Position numbers and translations under genes: made by a program. From assembly GCF_001649575.2 (NCBI RefSeq), contig NC_051445.1, positions 10,747,652-10,811,651 of the forward strand: 64,000 bases of DNA, in the 5' to 3' direction. Below are positions 32,201-45,639 of the stretch, in pieces. The stretch's first letter is position 1, and each line of letters begins with the position of its first letter. The DNA comes from Kryptolebias marmoratus. Taxonomy: Eukaryota > Chordata > Actinopteri > Cyprinodontiformes > Rivulidae. The notes below the pieces were generated by a model that ran no database searches, had not been told where the DNA came from, and was given only the letters and a program-made list of their open reading frames with translations.

Positions 32201-35200
32201 GGAACAGAGCGTCACAAAAAATAAATAAATAAAAGCAAAGACAGAAGATCGGCTCAACAGTTTCAGCAACAATTAAGCAAAAAGATCATTTCCACCAGAT
32301 CAAGTGATCCAAACCACGTTCAACCAGCATTCAGCAACCAGTGATCCTTCTCAGGCAAATGTGAGGAGGCCTAAACTTTAGTAAAGTGTCTGTGGATCCA
32401 TGCCTGCTGGGGGAGGAGAAAAACTAAGGCCCAAAAATGATTAAAATAAAGCTACAAGTGAAAACTTTAATTCAGCCTCTAAACAAGTGTAATTACATTA
32501 AATACAGTATAAGTGAGTACACCTTTGTGCCGCGTCATTCAAATACAACCCGTGCTGCCTTAAAATAATTGTTAATTTTCAGTAAAACATTCAGATATTT
32601 GTTCCTGATGATGTGATTGATTGAGGATACCCAGATGCTGTTTTACTTTCTTTCATTTTTTATTTTTTTTTAATAAAAGTGACATCCCCTGGTCCCATCT
32701 GACACACCAGGCTGCAGCTGTTCGAACTATTAGTACAAAGACTCATTCAAACCTTCCGATCCAAGTGAATATTTTCCACATGAAGACATGTAAACATCCA
32801 CGCAGACACATCCCATTTGTTCAGAATTATCAGACCTTTTTTTTTGTGGTGGGGTAATTTTGAAGTCATGTTTATGCTGTTAGGAAATATACACAGTTTA
32901 GTTTCACAATCAGACATTTTTTTGTCATTAGAAACACATTTTTGGGGTTGTTTTATTTTTTTTTAGCACTGCGCAAGAGTCTTGATTCATTTTTCATTTC
33001 TTAATAATTTAACTCTCAGGAGATGGACTTCCTTGGAATCTGTTACATTTCTTTTGAAGTTTTATTTTTGGACTTTGGCTCCTTTTTTTCACTTTTACAA
33101 AATTCGGCTCATTTCGAAGCTTTCGAGAGGAAGAATTCAGAAAATAACTAAAAATCGAAAAGGTTCCTCCTCACTGCGACTCGTTTCGCTGCACGGCTCA
33201 CAAATGATGCCGCGCAAAGGCGTCCTCACTTCTTTTGTACACTGTGACATCTGTGTCATGCAGAACCATTCAGAGGCCCGTGTGCCAAAACACAAAAAAA
33301 AACATTCACTACCCACAATGCACCACAATGCTGGTGTGCACGCATCTCTGCGCACGCACTTTTGTGCAGGTTGAGCAGCGCCGTCAACCGCTGGCGATAT
33401 TAACAAAGTTAAAAGGAATTTATGTTTTTTTTTTAGAGCAAATGAACAAGACCATAAAAAGAAAAAGAAACAACATTCTGCTCACAGCAGCATTGAGCCG
33501 TAAGAGTAAAATAAAAAGAGCGAAGAGCTTCGGGAAAAGGAAATCTGCTGTTCTGAAGTAAGGACTGCAGTTTAAGAGACCGGAGTATTAGCATTCTAGT
33601 ACCAAGAGGCGGATGAGAAGTGAAAAAAAAAGGCCTCAGTGAAGCGGCGAACGATCAAATTAAACCAGAGGGAACAAGGCAGAGACGGTGCGCAGGAAGC
33701 TTCAAATGAGGAGGGTGATGAGAGGAAGGGGATCAAAACCGGAGGGTCAGTCTCGGGTCATGGTGCTGCGGTTCTGCCAAAGGTTAAAGGTCAATTATCA
33801 TGGGGCAACAATTATTAAGGGGGGGGGGGAGGTAGAGAGGTGCATTCACCCGGGGACACGTTAACGCACACGACACAAGCCACAGGTGGACTGTGACTGC
33901 AGAACACACACACACAGAGTGGAGGGGGTTCAGGGGGACACAGGGGGTTCAGTCGGGTTGTGGTGTCAAGATGTCACGATGCAGGTTTGTGTTCTGGACC
34001 TGAGCGATATTTCGGGCTCATCTGGTCAGCCCCCCCTCCCTCCCTTCCTCCGCGGCGGCGTCTCAACTGTCCCTCAGAAAATCGGCATCGGACCCCCCAC
34101 CCCCGAGTTTGTCGGGGGCTCTAGTAATAAAATATCTGGACGGGGGCCACAAAAGAGACACCACTGGTGAGAGGAGGAAGAGAGAAGAAGGAGGCAGAGC
34201 CGGCCTGCCTCACAGACAAACAAGCGTTTTTCATCAGGGCGGGGGGGGGGGGTTTTTTCTACGTCTTTTTTCAACAAATATGTCCCCCCGTTGCCATAGT
34301 GATTTACATTCTCCAGCAAGCTAACGCTGCTTTGCTAACACACGCTAAAACACCCGACAAAAGCACCGGGTTTCAGTGGTCTAGTCTAAGAAAACCTTTA
34401 TTTAACTTCATAAAAAGTTGCCACATTTTGGTCCCCAAGAAAAGTCAGAGAAGATGTTAAAAGGATTCATCCTCTGGGGACCATGAACTTATGTAAAAGT
34501 CAACTTGAAGTCATTCATGTTCCCTTACAGGCAAGTAAAAAATTATTTTATTACTTAAATGTTCAGTGTTTTATTTACTTTTAAGAAAGAAGGGTAAAAT
34601 AATTACAATAGTTACATATTTTTCCCAATTGTATTTACAAAATGAATAAAAAATTGCTTTCAAAGTGTTTTTATTTACTCCAAGTAAAAAAAATTGCCAA
34701 TAAAATTTGAAAAATGTGGATTCTTTTTCATTTAATTAAAAAAGATTCAGAAAAAACTACATTTAAATCTTAAAAATGATTGTTTTATCAGAGGATTCAT
34801 CCTCTGGGGACCATGAACTTATGTAAAAGTCAACTTGAAGTCATTCATGTTCCCTTACAGGCAAGTTAAAAGTTATTTTATTACTTAAATATTCTCTATT
34901 TTTCATTTACTTTAAACTAAATAAGAAATAGAGGTCAAATAAATACTATAATAATAGATTTAATTACAATAAAAGTAAAATATTTGCTTTTAAAGTGTTT
35001 TTATTTACTCCAAGTACATAAAATTAACAATTAAAATTAAAAAAATGTTTTTTTTTTTCTATTTAAATAAATAAGAATTGGAAAAAACTACATGTAAATC
35101 TTACAAATGTTTTATTTAATGTTTGATTTTTTTTTTAAATTATTGATTTATCAGAGGATTCATCCTCTGAGGACCATGAACCTATAAAAGTAGAGTTAGT

Positions 35201-38200
35201 TAAAAAACAAAACCCTGCTTGATTTAGATTATTTACTAAATACAGAGAAATGATTGGAAATGGTATAAAATGTTGTTTTTTTGTATTGTATTATATTAAA
35301 ATAAATCAGTAAACAGATGAACCAGAAAACAGATGAAATGTAAATATTTACAAATAAAATGTTTTAACTTCTGTTTTACTATCAGCAGAATAAGGAGGAG
35401 AACGAAATGTTTATTTTCAACACCAAATCTCCCCTCAGCTGTTCTGCGACCTTTCCGTAGAAGGAGGGGAGGAAGAGGAGGAAGAGGAGGAGGAGGAGGA
35501 GGAGGAAGGGTTCTAAATATAGAGGGAAACTTTAGCTGCTCGTGTTGCTCTGCAGCACGTCTGAAAAGACTTTGCTCGCGCGAACCGACCGAGGATCGTG
35601 TTTTATTGGGGCACGGCGTGAATTCCAGGGCCACTCCTACCGTGGCGCTGGGGCTCAGGGCGTCGGGCCCCTCGTGCTGGGGCCCCTGGTAGACCCGGAG
35701 CTGAGGGTGGTCCGGGTACTCCGAGCTGTGGTGAGCCGAGCCAAAGTCCAGCGCCGCCAGCCTGCCCGCCGAGGCCGCCGCGCCTTGACCCGGCGGCGGT
35801 GGGTACGACGGCGGCGGGGCGTAAACCTGAGGGAGGGCAGGGTCCCCGCTGCCGGGGCCCGCCTCCTGAGCGGGGGCCCCCTGTGGAGAGGAGGAGAGGG
35901 AGAACCGGAGTAAACAAATAAACAAACAAACCGGCTGTTTTACTGTTTTACATGTAAAAATATATTTATATATTATAAGGAGGCGCAGAATAAAGGGGCG
36001 TTCCACCAAATTTGAAATATGCAGCACAAGAAAAAACATTTCTTTATTCATCTTTGACTTTATTTATTTAAAGATACTGAAAAGAACAGACTAAAAAACA
36101 CGATAAAGGTTTCTTCTCAAACAAAAGTGTCAATAAAAACCTCTAAATCGCTGCCAAGCCTTTTGTCTAACTCCACACATTTAAAGTTTCTTCATATTTA
36201 AGCAACAGTTTTTTAAATTCAAGCACGTGTCTCGAGCATATTTTGATTTAAGCGATAAACGTACTGTTCTTGTCTTTTTAGTCCACTAAAATTCCCACGG
36301 ATTTTGAACATTTTGATGAAACTAGTTTGTCATGAAGGAAGTTTTGATTTAACCGTGCCAACAACAAACTCTTCAGTCTCTGCTCCGGTTCTTCTTTCCG
36401 ACTGAAATACTTTCTCTGATCGATCAAAGACAAACTAAACGGCGGAATAATTTACCTTTGATTCAGAACAAACAAGCAAAAGGAGACAAAGTCAAACATT
36501 TTTTCTGCTGAAACAGAACACAGATGAGAGGAAAAGTTTAAACACAGAAGCAGTCTTACCCGCCTTTCTTGAGTTCGTCTCTTTCTGATGCTTTGTGTGG
36601 CGACTGCTGCGTGCTTTAACGCCAGCTGCCCCCCCCGCACACACACACACACACACCTGCACCTCCTCCACCAACCACAACAAACCACCGCCGAGGTTAA
36701 AGAGCAGCAGCTGCTCACATCTGGATCTGTCAGTCACCAAACAGGATCGCGGCTTCATCACAGTTAAGGATTCCGGGGGGGAATCTCTCTAATTCCAACC
36801 CTGGAAAAACCTTCCCGTCCTCTGTTTTTACACACAAACTCCAAGCAGCTAACATCAGACTCTTTGACTCTTAATTCTTGCAAAGAAAACAACTTTTTTT
36901 TATTACAATGCTTCTATTTTTAATGGAGTGTGAAAAGTTTGTTTCCAGTTTCTGCTTCGTTAAAACTGAAATAACAGTTTTGTGTCTCATTTATCACAAG
37001 AAGCATGAATATCCTGTCGATGCTTTTCCAAAAAATGAAAGGTTTCATTGAACACTTTATTCTCTCGGACTCATAAGAACGCTCTTATCGTTTCTCTGGT
37101 TCGAGGGTTTTGAATCAAACCTCCAGTTTGTGAATCAGAGTGATTTTATTTTATTTTTGCCTCTTAAACACCGTTCTTTACTCAAGGAGCCCCGTTTCCT
37201 CTCGTTACATTCTGAATATTTTACTGTTGTTTATAAAAAAGCTGATTTTTTTTCCTTTCCAACCTTTGAAATGTGTCGAAAAAACGGTTTATTTAAGATC
37301 AGCTTTGAGGTTTTTTCCTGAACCTGATTAAGTTACTTTTGGGGCCTAAAACGCTGAGACGCCCACAAAACAGAGCTTTACTTTTTCTGACTTCAATGTT
37401 GCCTCAAAAAGCACAAATAAAATCTCAGAAGAAGCCTAAAGGTGTCCTCTGCTCACAACACACGGTCAGGATTAAAGGGAAATAACAAACCGGTGGGTCG
37501 GTCCTGATATTATCCTCCATCTTTAGTGTCTAAATCTCAAACAAAGCTCTGGCAGCGCTCAGAATATGTGTTGGGGATGACTCTCAGCTACTACCATGCC
37601 ACATTTCAGCTCAATATCTGGCAAACTAAAAGATCAAGGCTGACCTCAAAGGTAATCAGTTGTAGCTCAGGAGGTGTTCTGCTCGCAGTCGGGAAAGGCG
37701 GGCGGTTACATGATCGCCCATCTGCCATGATAACGGAGAGTCTGGACCTCCTCAAACTCTTAGATAAGGTCGTTTTGGTGCCCGACCCTCAACCACACAG
37801 GAAGAGGGAAAACAGGAGGCTCAAAGCCACGTTCACGAGCAAGACAGACGGCCTTCGTTGTGAATTTAAATGACAATTATTTTGTATATTGTCATTTAGT
37901 TTAGACTGAGACACTGACAGATCACGCCTAAATTCAGCTTTGCTGTCCTTAACGAGCCTGATCTTTGATTATCTGATTACCTGATCATCTCAGGAAACAA
38001 CCGATGTGTGACTCAAGTGACCCTTTAGACCAGGGGTGGACAATCCTGGTCCTCGAGGGCCACCATCCTCCATGTTTTCCTTGTTTCTCTGCTCCAACAC
38101 ACCTGATTCAGTGGTTAAATCACCTCTTCATGTCTTGCAGAAGCCTGATAATCACCAATTGATTTAAATCAGGTGTGTTGGAGCAGAGGAACAAGTGAAA

Positions 38201-40064
38201 CCTGCAGGATGGCGGCCCTCCAGGACCAGGGTTGCCCATTCCTGCTTTACACAGAGGAGTGGAGCTAAAAGCTGCCTGTTAGATTTCAGCATGAAGCGTC
38301 TTTTCTCGCTCCCCGCAGGAGTCATTGTATCCGCCAGCTGCCAGGCCCGATTCAGTGTCACGCTGTCAGCAACCGGAGAGACGCGGGGCTTTTCTTTCGG
38401 GATCGCCATTTGTTCGCTCTCGCCCTCGTCTCCTTCCTCAGCTGTCGGTTTGAGGTCAGAGGTCGACGACTCGGAGGCAGGTGCCCCTCGCCGTGGCAGC
38501 TGCTGCAGGATTTATGCACGGCGTGACGACGGGAGCCGCAGATGCGCCAACCCCAACGGCGGCAGCGTAGTGAAGGGCAACTCTTTTCAGTTTTCCACGC
38601 CGCTTTTCTCGGATTTGGAAGTTTTGCTCAGGTTTCGTGAGCTCGAGGATCTGGGACGGAGGTCAGAGATCTGCGAGCGGACTTCAAAACGCATCTGCTG
38701 AAACCTGAGCGTCAGCCGATGCTGCACTCCAACAGAAGGAGGGTTCAGACTTTTTATTATTTTATTATTTTAACCCTCCTGAGGCCCTCAAAAGAGAGAT
38801 AGAGAGAGAGGCCACAGGGCTAAACGGGGGGGGGCAGAAGAAGAATTGCTTCAAGATGAAGCGTCTCATTCCTCAGAGTTTTTTCTTTTCAGCTGCGACT
38901 TGATTTAAGGCAGGGGTCTCCAATCCTGGTCCTGGAGGGCCACCATCCTCCATGTTTTCCTTGTTTCTCTGCTCCAACACACCTGATTCAGAGGTTAAAT
39001 CACCTCTTCTTGATCTGCAGAAAGCCTGTTAATCACCCATTGATTCAAATCAGGTGTGTTGGAGCAGAGGAACAAGTAAAACCTGCAGGATAGTGGCCCT
39101 CCAGGACCAGGATTGGAGACCACTGATTTAAGGCCTTTAAGCAGCAAATCGCTCCGAAACCCATTTTTCTCAACGGGAACCTCCGGTGTAAAATTTAGGC
39201 TCGAGGCGCCAAGGTTCAGATGCACGACAGGCAGGTTCTGCGTCCAATTTGAGCTCAGCTGGCTGACGTCCGAGACACGGAGGTGACAGGTCCTCCTCTG
39301 GTGACTCTCAGCTCAGGAGGAGAGGACTAAAAATACCTCCGGTGTGAAGTATAGTGACAAGGTAGAGAGATGCCAGATGCCTTCTGGCATCAGTGGTATG
39401 TCAGGGACACTTGCTGCTGGACCAGAGGACTAAAGATAACACCTCACGAGTCCTTACTGTTTGCTAGAAAAGATGGTTTACAATCACTGATTACTTCTCT
39501 TGTGCGTCACTAAACTCATTTAGATTAATCCAAGAGAAGGATCGTATGTTCCCTTTATTGGAAATGTGTTGCACAAATGTAAAAGCGACCACTTTGGAGC
39601 TTAAATGATTTGTTTAACCTCCTCAAAAGGGTGGAAAAATGCAAGAAATGTTTGGATTTAAACTTCTAAAGTAAACAAAATCCACAATGTTGTAAGTGTA
39701 GCTTTTGGGTTTTCACTTTTTTATGAAATAAAACAAAAAAATTAGCTTCATTTTGATATTTTCATTGGACACAATCATGTAAACTACCCTTAAATAAATA
39801 ATAAAAACGACTGTCTTGCAATTTTAAAGCGTGCAGAAATATTTTTACTTTTAGTTACTTATGGCTTGTTTCTGGCAGGTGAAAACGATGCCACTCCGCT
39901 TTTTAAATATGCCTCTAACGAGTCGTAGCACACGTCTGTGTGGCTGTAACGAGTTGCAGAAGAAACAAAGAGTTTACCTGAACTATGCTGGGGTAGCATG
40001 TGGTGGTCTGTGGGTAGACGGGGAGTCCATAAGGCTGGAGGATCACAGTGGGTGAGGAGAGCAT
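29292..40064 (-). CDS. rbfox1l: RNA-binding Fox-1 homologue, fish rbfox1-like
   Basis: Nuclear splicing regulator that binds (U)GCAUG through one RRM and controls muscle and neural alternative exons (family knowledge). Reverse-strand exons in coding order: 39978-40064, 35641-35880, 31925-32104, 31795-31848, 31623-31715, 31480-31549, 31329-31388, 31076-31214, 30909-30948, 30756-30823, 29414-29495, 29292-29336; 385 residues, frame intact. It starts [20 protein letters not shown]. The RRM, at about residues 148-226, has RNP2 LHVSNI and RNP1 KGFGFVTF. The 54- and 93-nt RRM exons and most junctions match the RBFOX family. The C-terminal block runs from [21 protein letters not shown] to [14 protein letters not shown], the classic Fox C-terminus. 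I assign rbfox1l rather than rbfox1/2/3 by the N-terminal exons and [17 protein letters not shown]. The introns hold tandem repeats and two hAT-like elements. Confidence 0.96.
30108..30358 (+). mobile_element. tRNA-derived SINE with TAACTTTAACTT tail
   Basis: A-box-like CTAGTGATAGAGTGTCCG and B-box-like GGGTTCAATTCC at the start, a unique body (CCATTGCCACCCTGCTTG, GGTTATGTCACCAAATGATT) and a TTTAACTTTAACTTA tail. It lies in the rbfox1l gene between the last two large C-terminal exon groups, antisense to it. It is too diverged and too long to be a tRNA gene. Confidence 0.75.
34462..35190. repeat. Tandem ~330-363 bp repeat in rbfox1l intron
   Basis: Units start at 34462, 34792 and 35155 with AGGATTCATCCTCTGGGGAC. 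The first ~75 bp of units 1 and 2 are identical, while the rest has drifted (shared later blocks include AAAGTGTTTTTATTTACTCC). The third unit is truncated and diverged (CTGAGGACC). The repeat is A/T-rich apart from the conserved head. Confidence 0.85.
35461..35512. repeat. GGA/GAA trinucleotide run beside an rbfox1l donor
   Basis: Purine-only stretch of AGG and GAAGAGG units, about 130 bp inside the intron downstream of the 35641-35880 exon. In the reverse-strand transcript it is a CCU-rich pyrimidine tract, the type of sequence bound by PTB-like proteins (inference). Confidence 0.7.
38031..38244. mobile_element. hAT-like palindromic MITE (copy A)
   Basis: 214 bp, starts CAGGGGTGGACAATCCTGG and ends with the inverse. 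The body is nearly palindromic around two copies of the CTCCAACACACCTGATT block. The 8-bp target duplication is CTTTAGAC / CTTTACAC, one mismatch. It lies in the rbfox1l first coding intron. Confidence 0.85.
38911..39125. mobile_element. hAT-like palindromic MITE (copy B)
   Basis: 215 bp, closely similar to copy A about 880 bp away. Starts CAGGGGTCTCCAATCCTGG and ends GATTGGAGACCACTG. Exact 8-bp target duplication ATTTAAGG (38903-38910 and 39126-39133). Confidence 0.9.
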
Positions 40065-40774
40065 AGCCCAAAAACCAAGGAGACGGGGGAACAAAGGAAG
40101 ATAGGGAGGGGGAGAAGGAGAGAGGACAGCAGGGGGAAAGGGAAAAACCTTGAACGCAACACAGAAGAGCAGGCAATTAGGCTGGAAAAGAAAAAAAAAA
40201 AAAAAAGAAAAAATCCCAGATAGAAGCAGCAAAATATCCTTAAAGGTGACGGGAGAGAGGGCTAAAACTGTGTTTCACCACATAGGTGAGTCGAAAGCAC
40301 AAAGAAGGTCCACAAAAGAACAGATTTTCTGTCCGGGAAGGACAGGGTATAAAGCAATGAAAGTGAAAACAAGTGAGCTTCTGTGTGTCCATCAGTGGAT
40401 CATGCAGGATGACAGACAGAAACACATGTTCAGGCTCTCCTTTCAGAGTTATATAAATAGTAATCCATGTCCTTCTCCGAGTTTATCATCTTACCTCCCC
40501 TCACTATCACACACAGCTTCTTGCAAGATCTGCCACTGCTTGTTGCACATTTTTGAATAGTAAAGAGCAAAATTTGGGGTTCAGTGTAATGGGGGGAAAT
40601 ATAAACTAAAAAGTTCCACTTCTGATAAATGTGACTCTAATCCCTCATTTCTTGATTGTAACTTACACAATGAATAAAACAAAATTAAAAAAATGTATGT
40701 CTTGTCAAAAATGTCAACGCTTTCAGCTGTTTTCTTTTCTGACCAACAGAGTGCGACAAACAAACTTGGTTCTC
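40065..40774 (-). other. rbfox1l 5' UTR / space shared with rps9
   Basis: Lies between the rbfox1l start codon and the rps9 promoter, which fire in opposite directions. A long A run near 40190-40206 is a U tract in the rbfox1l transcript. No plus-strand gene is recognised. Confidence 0.5.
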
Positions 40775-40890
40775 TTCCGGTCCGGCACCGAGAGGCATGA
40801 TGGGAAGTGTAGTCTGACGTCAGTGCTATAAAAGAACGCGAGCTCCGGGTGACTTCCTCTTTACTACGTGAGCCTGAGCGAAGCAGGTAT
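40775..40890 (+). promoter_or_regulatory. rps9 promoter and non-coding first exon
   Basis: In order: ETS-type CTTCCGG at about 40774-40780; a ZNF143/Staf-type motif on the reverse strand at 40794-40813 (core TTCCCATCATGCC read in reverse); a CRE TGACGTCA at 40815-40822; and a TATA-like TATAAAAG at 40827-40834. A pyrimidine-rich start (CTTCCTCTTTAC) follows about 20-30 bp later, as in 5'TOP ribosomal protein mRNAs. A GAAGCAG|GTATGT donor ends the short non-coding exon near 40886. Confidence 0.75.
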
Positions 40891-41941
40891 GTCCCGGTAC
40901 TTCGTGTCCTAAAACAACACATTTTAACCTGTATTTGGAGCTGTGCACACGCAGACGATGTCATGAGATAAAATTAAACTCAAACGAGCGTCTTTAAAGA
41001 TCTAATTAATGTTCTTTTATGGATTTTAAAGACGGATTACTCGGCTAAGCTAATGCTAACACTCCCGTTAAACAACGTGGTGCGGCTAAAGGCCTCGTCG
41101 TGTGGTTGAATTAGATTAGCGCCGTTCTTACACAATATTTTCACTATTTCTAACGATAATAACAACGTTAACATGTCTTAAATGGCTTATTTCTGTCTGG
41201 AAATTAATCTGCAAATATTTGGTAAACTCCACAGACAGTTTATGATATTAAAAAGAAGAAAATTGTGCCTTTTTATATAAGAATTCATCTTTATATCCAT
41301 CTTTAAAAAGTCAATTTAATCATACCTAAAAATAATAATAATGCCTGTTATGGGGAGCTACAGGCCTGTTGTATAAAGTTTATTTGTTTGTGAATTCACC
41401 TGCAAATGAGCACTTTTGTCCAATTGGCAGAAAACGTATCCATATATTTAAATATTATAATATAATCTATAATGATTTGTTATTGTGGTTTTCTGTTGTT
41501 GTAGCAGCACAAAGTGCACCAGATGAAGCTAATTTGTAAAAGTAATAAAGATGATTAAGTAACTGAAGGTGCAATAAAATGGAAAAGTAAATTTTTTAAA
41601 GTTGTTTTTTATCATAATTCAATAATAAAATTAGATTTCAAGATTTTTTGTCGTCTTTACAGGAACTTGAAGTGTGCGATTTTCAAATAAGCTACATTGT
41701 GTTGTTTAAAGTGTGCTATTTATCAAACATTGAATGTTTTGTTTTGCTATTTACAAAATATCACCCACTTTAAGCAACCCTAACATGACCACTAGCAGCT
41801 AAAACCTGCTTGTTTGTGTTACAAGTTGAAAGATTTTGAGGAAAATGCTGCATCCCAGCGTTTACAGATGTTTAACAATATTAAAGAATGCATTCTGTGC
41901 TTAAAGCTAATGGTTTGACACCGCAGGCGCTATAAGCCACC

Positions 41942-43295
<1,354 letters not shown>

Positions 43296-43340
43296 GAAGG
43301 ACGTCGTCTTCAAAGTACTTCCTCTTGTGACAGAGTTTTC

Positions 43341-43346
43341 AATAAA
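43341..43346 (+). terminator. rps9 poly(A) signal
   Basis: AATAAA 45 bp after the stop codon, giving the very short 3' UTR typical of ribosomal protein genes. Confidence 0.9.
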
Positions 43347-43369
43347 AATTTGGTATAAATACCAAAACC

Positions 43370-45600
43370 AAATAACTGAACTGTCCTTGTTTTTCTTTTT
43401 TTAAAAAATGTTTAGACTTTTCTGTGCAGTTTAGTGTAATTATCGTTGCTCTGTGTGCTGTGGCAATCCCTGAAGAAGGGAGCGGCCGAAAGAACAAACT
43501 TAGATGCTTCAAATCAAGAATCTTGTTTTTCATGTTTTGTTTTTTTTTTTGCAAATATGTCTTATAGAACTAATGCTTTTCAGATTCTGTCTCCAAATAA
43601 TTGCAAACTTGTGACTCCAATTACTAGCTGCTGAAGTGTCCATTTAAAGTTTCATTAAGCTTTTATATATTAGCGTTTCGTACGGGTGCTTGAAATCCTT
43701 GAAAATGCTTGAATTTTAACAAACAAGGTTTGGAAAGTGCTTAATTTCTTTATATAGCCATTAAAAGTGCTTGATATTTTTAAGTGCACAGTTTTGTAAT
43801 AAAGAGCACTCTAAACGTTAAATTAAAAAATCTTGGTTTTATATTTTTATGTTAAAGGCACAAATATAGGGAGCGGCCATTTTGGCCTTTTAAGTCTCAA
43901 AGCGTCACTGCCGCTCAGAGTGAATTAAATCTGGAGGATTTTTAGTTTAGCTCCTGTTTGTTCTCTGACCAGCCAGGTGTAGACAAGTGTTTGTGAGACA
44001 CAGTTCAAAACATTAAAAAATTGTCTCTCCAGTATCCATGAACACTTTGTGCCTCCGTCTCTGCAGAACAAATCTGGCTTGAACCCTTCATCTCTTAGTC
44101 TGCTTCTGCCTTTTAGCTTTAAATCACAGCTCAGCTGGTGACGATTAATTAGCTTGTTATTTAACTCATAAATTTCTTTTTGGACTACAGTTGGAGAACC
44201 GTGGTTGTGGTGAGGAGCACGGAGCTCTGTAAGGGGTGTTTTATTGTGGATTCAGCTGAAGGCGTGCACCCTTTAGATTCAGTTTCTCTTTATTGTTTTC
44301 AGGCTTCACAGCTGCACATTACAGTGATTTGTTTTACTGTCTTCAGCTTTTTACCATTTTGTTCCAGTACAAACCAAAGAGGGGCTTCTGTTTCCCCATT
44401 TCTGGTCCAATGCTGCCACCTTTAGGGTATTTTTCTTTTTCTCAGCCTGTTCAGCTTCTAATATCCTGCCTCATAATAATCATATTGGCTTCCAGTGCTT
44501 AGAGGTTGCATTTTTTACCTGTTTACAATCGTGAAAAGACTTCAGCTTCAACCAGCAGCTTTCAGAACAAGTTTTCTAGTTCCTTATTAGTTTATAGTGT
44601 AGCAAGCAATGATTTCAAAAACAAAAGTGTAAGAGCGTACAGAAAACCTTGAGTAGTGCCATAAATGTTGTAATGAGCTCTGCAGGAACCGGTCCACAAT
44701 TAATTGAAGTGAAAGGAGTCGTGGAGAGCAAAAGCTGTGGGGCAGGAAGTTCAGATTGTTGCCCTCGCAGCTTTACGACTTCTGAGAGGAGCTTTACGAC
44801 AAGTTAGTAATAACAGCAGCTGTTAGTGTCTCTCCTCCTGTGTTTGTTGTTTTGGTTTCCCACAGTCACAGTGACGAGCCAGTGGCCTCGTCTAACAGAC
44901 CCCAGCATCGACACGCTGCTTGGGTCGAATCTGTCAGGGTCACACGGTGCAGAGCTGAGCGTGTTCCTCTTCAGCAGCTAGAAGGGAATCTCTTGCATCG
45001 TGGCGGCGCAGACATCACATCTGGCTGACAGCTGGGTACGATCCTGATGTTGTGAGAGTCCAAACTTGGTCAAAGTCATCCTGTTACAGAAAACAGACAC
45101 ACAGGAAGGAATGTGCATCGATGTTAGCTTAAATGGAGCAGTATATTGTATTGATAAAAGTATTTTTCATGTTCATATTTTCCAGATATTCCCTTTTATA
45201 TCAAGAACAGTATACTAATTGAATAAACACGTTACAGCTTTTTGTTTTTACATTCATTAACTCACCTGCGCGAGTCCCAAACAGCAAAACTGAAGGATGT
45301 CTTTGTCCAAAAAAACCCCACCATCAACAAACCCCGTTGTTTGTCAAGTCAGCAAGCAAGCGCAATATTTTTTTCCGACGTGACCCTTACGGTGCTCCGT
45401 AGTATAGGGTTGCGAATGATAAACGGTAGCGCCGAATGACTTATATACTACTTTATACTAGTAAATAAGTCATTGGTAGCGCCTTTTTTACATCCGAGTT
45501 TTGCAAAACGTTTTCTAATGCTTATCGACATTGAAAGACTGAAACATATTCTACCTTAGGGTGAAAAATACAAAAAAAAAAAATAGTCATTGGTCGGGTC
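43370..45600. other. Intergenic DNA between rps9 and mboat7
   Basis: No gene recognised. An acceptor-like TTTCCCACAG at about 44857-44866 is followed by a 34-codon open stretch (see findings). A palindrome flanked by 9-bp direct repeats is at 45425-45483. Otherwise T-rich unique sequence. Confidence 0.5.
45425..45483. repeat. Short palindrome flanked by GGTAGCGCC direct repeats
   Basis: GGTAGCGCC occurs at 45425-45433 and 45475-45483. Between them AATGACTTAT and ATAAGTCATT form the arms of a hairpin with further TACTA/TAGTA pairing in the loop. The layout resembles a tiny insertion with target-site duplications, or a hairpin-mediated duplication. Confidence 0.75.
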
Positions 45601-45639
45601 CACACCCCTGCAGTGAGAATGGTACGGTCCGCCTTCAGC

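Noticed and set aside
34236..34254. G runs at 34239, 33821 and 26124 as functional quadruplexes
   Set aside because: Single homopolymer G runs without the four spaced tracts; likely slippage products in introns or UTR.
34462..35190. CRISPR-like array
   Set aside because: Three long diverging units, not short direct repeats with unique spacers, and the genome is eukaryotic.
35296..36051. 251-codon reverse frame as a single exon
   Set aside because: Only 35641-35880 is coding (rbfox1l); the rest reads through a GTAGGA donor and an upstream CCACAG acceptor.
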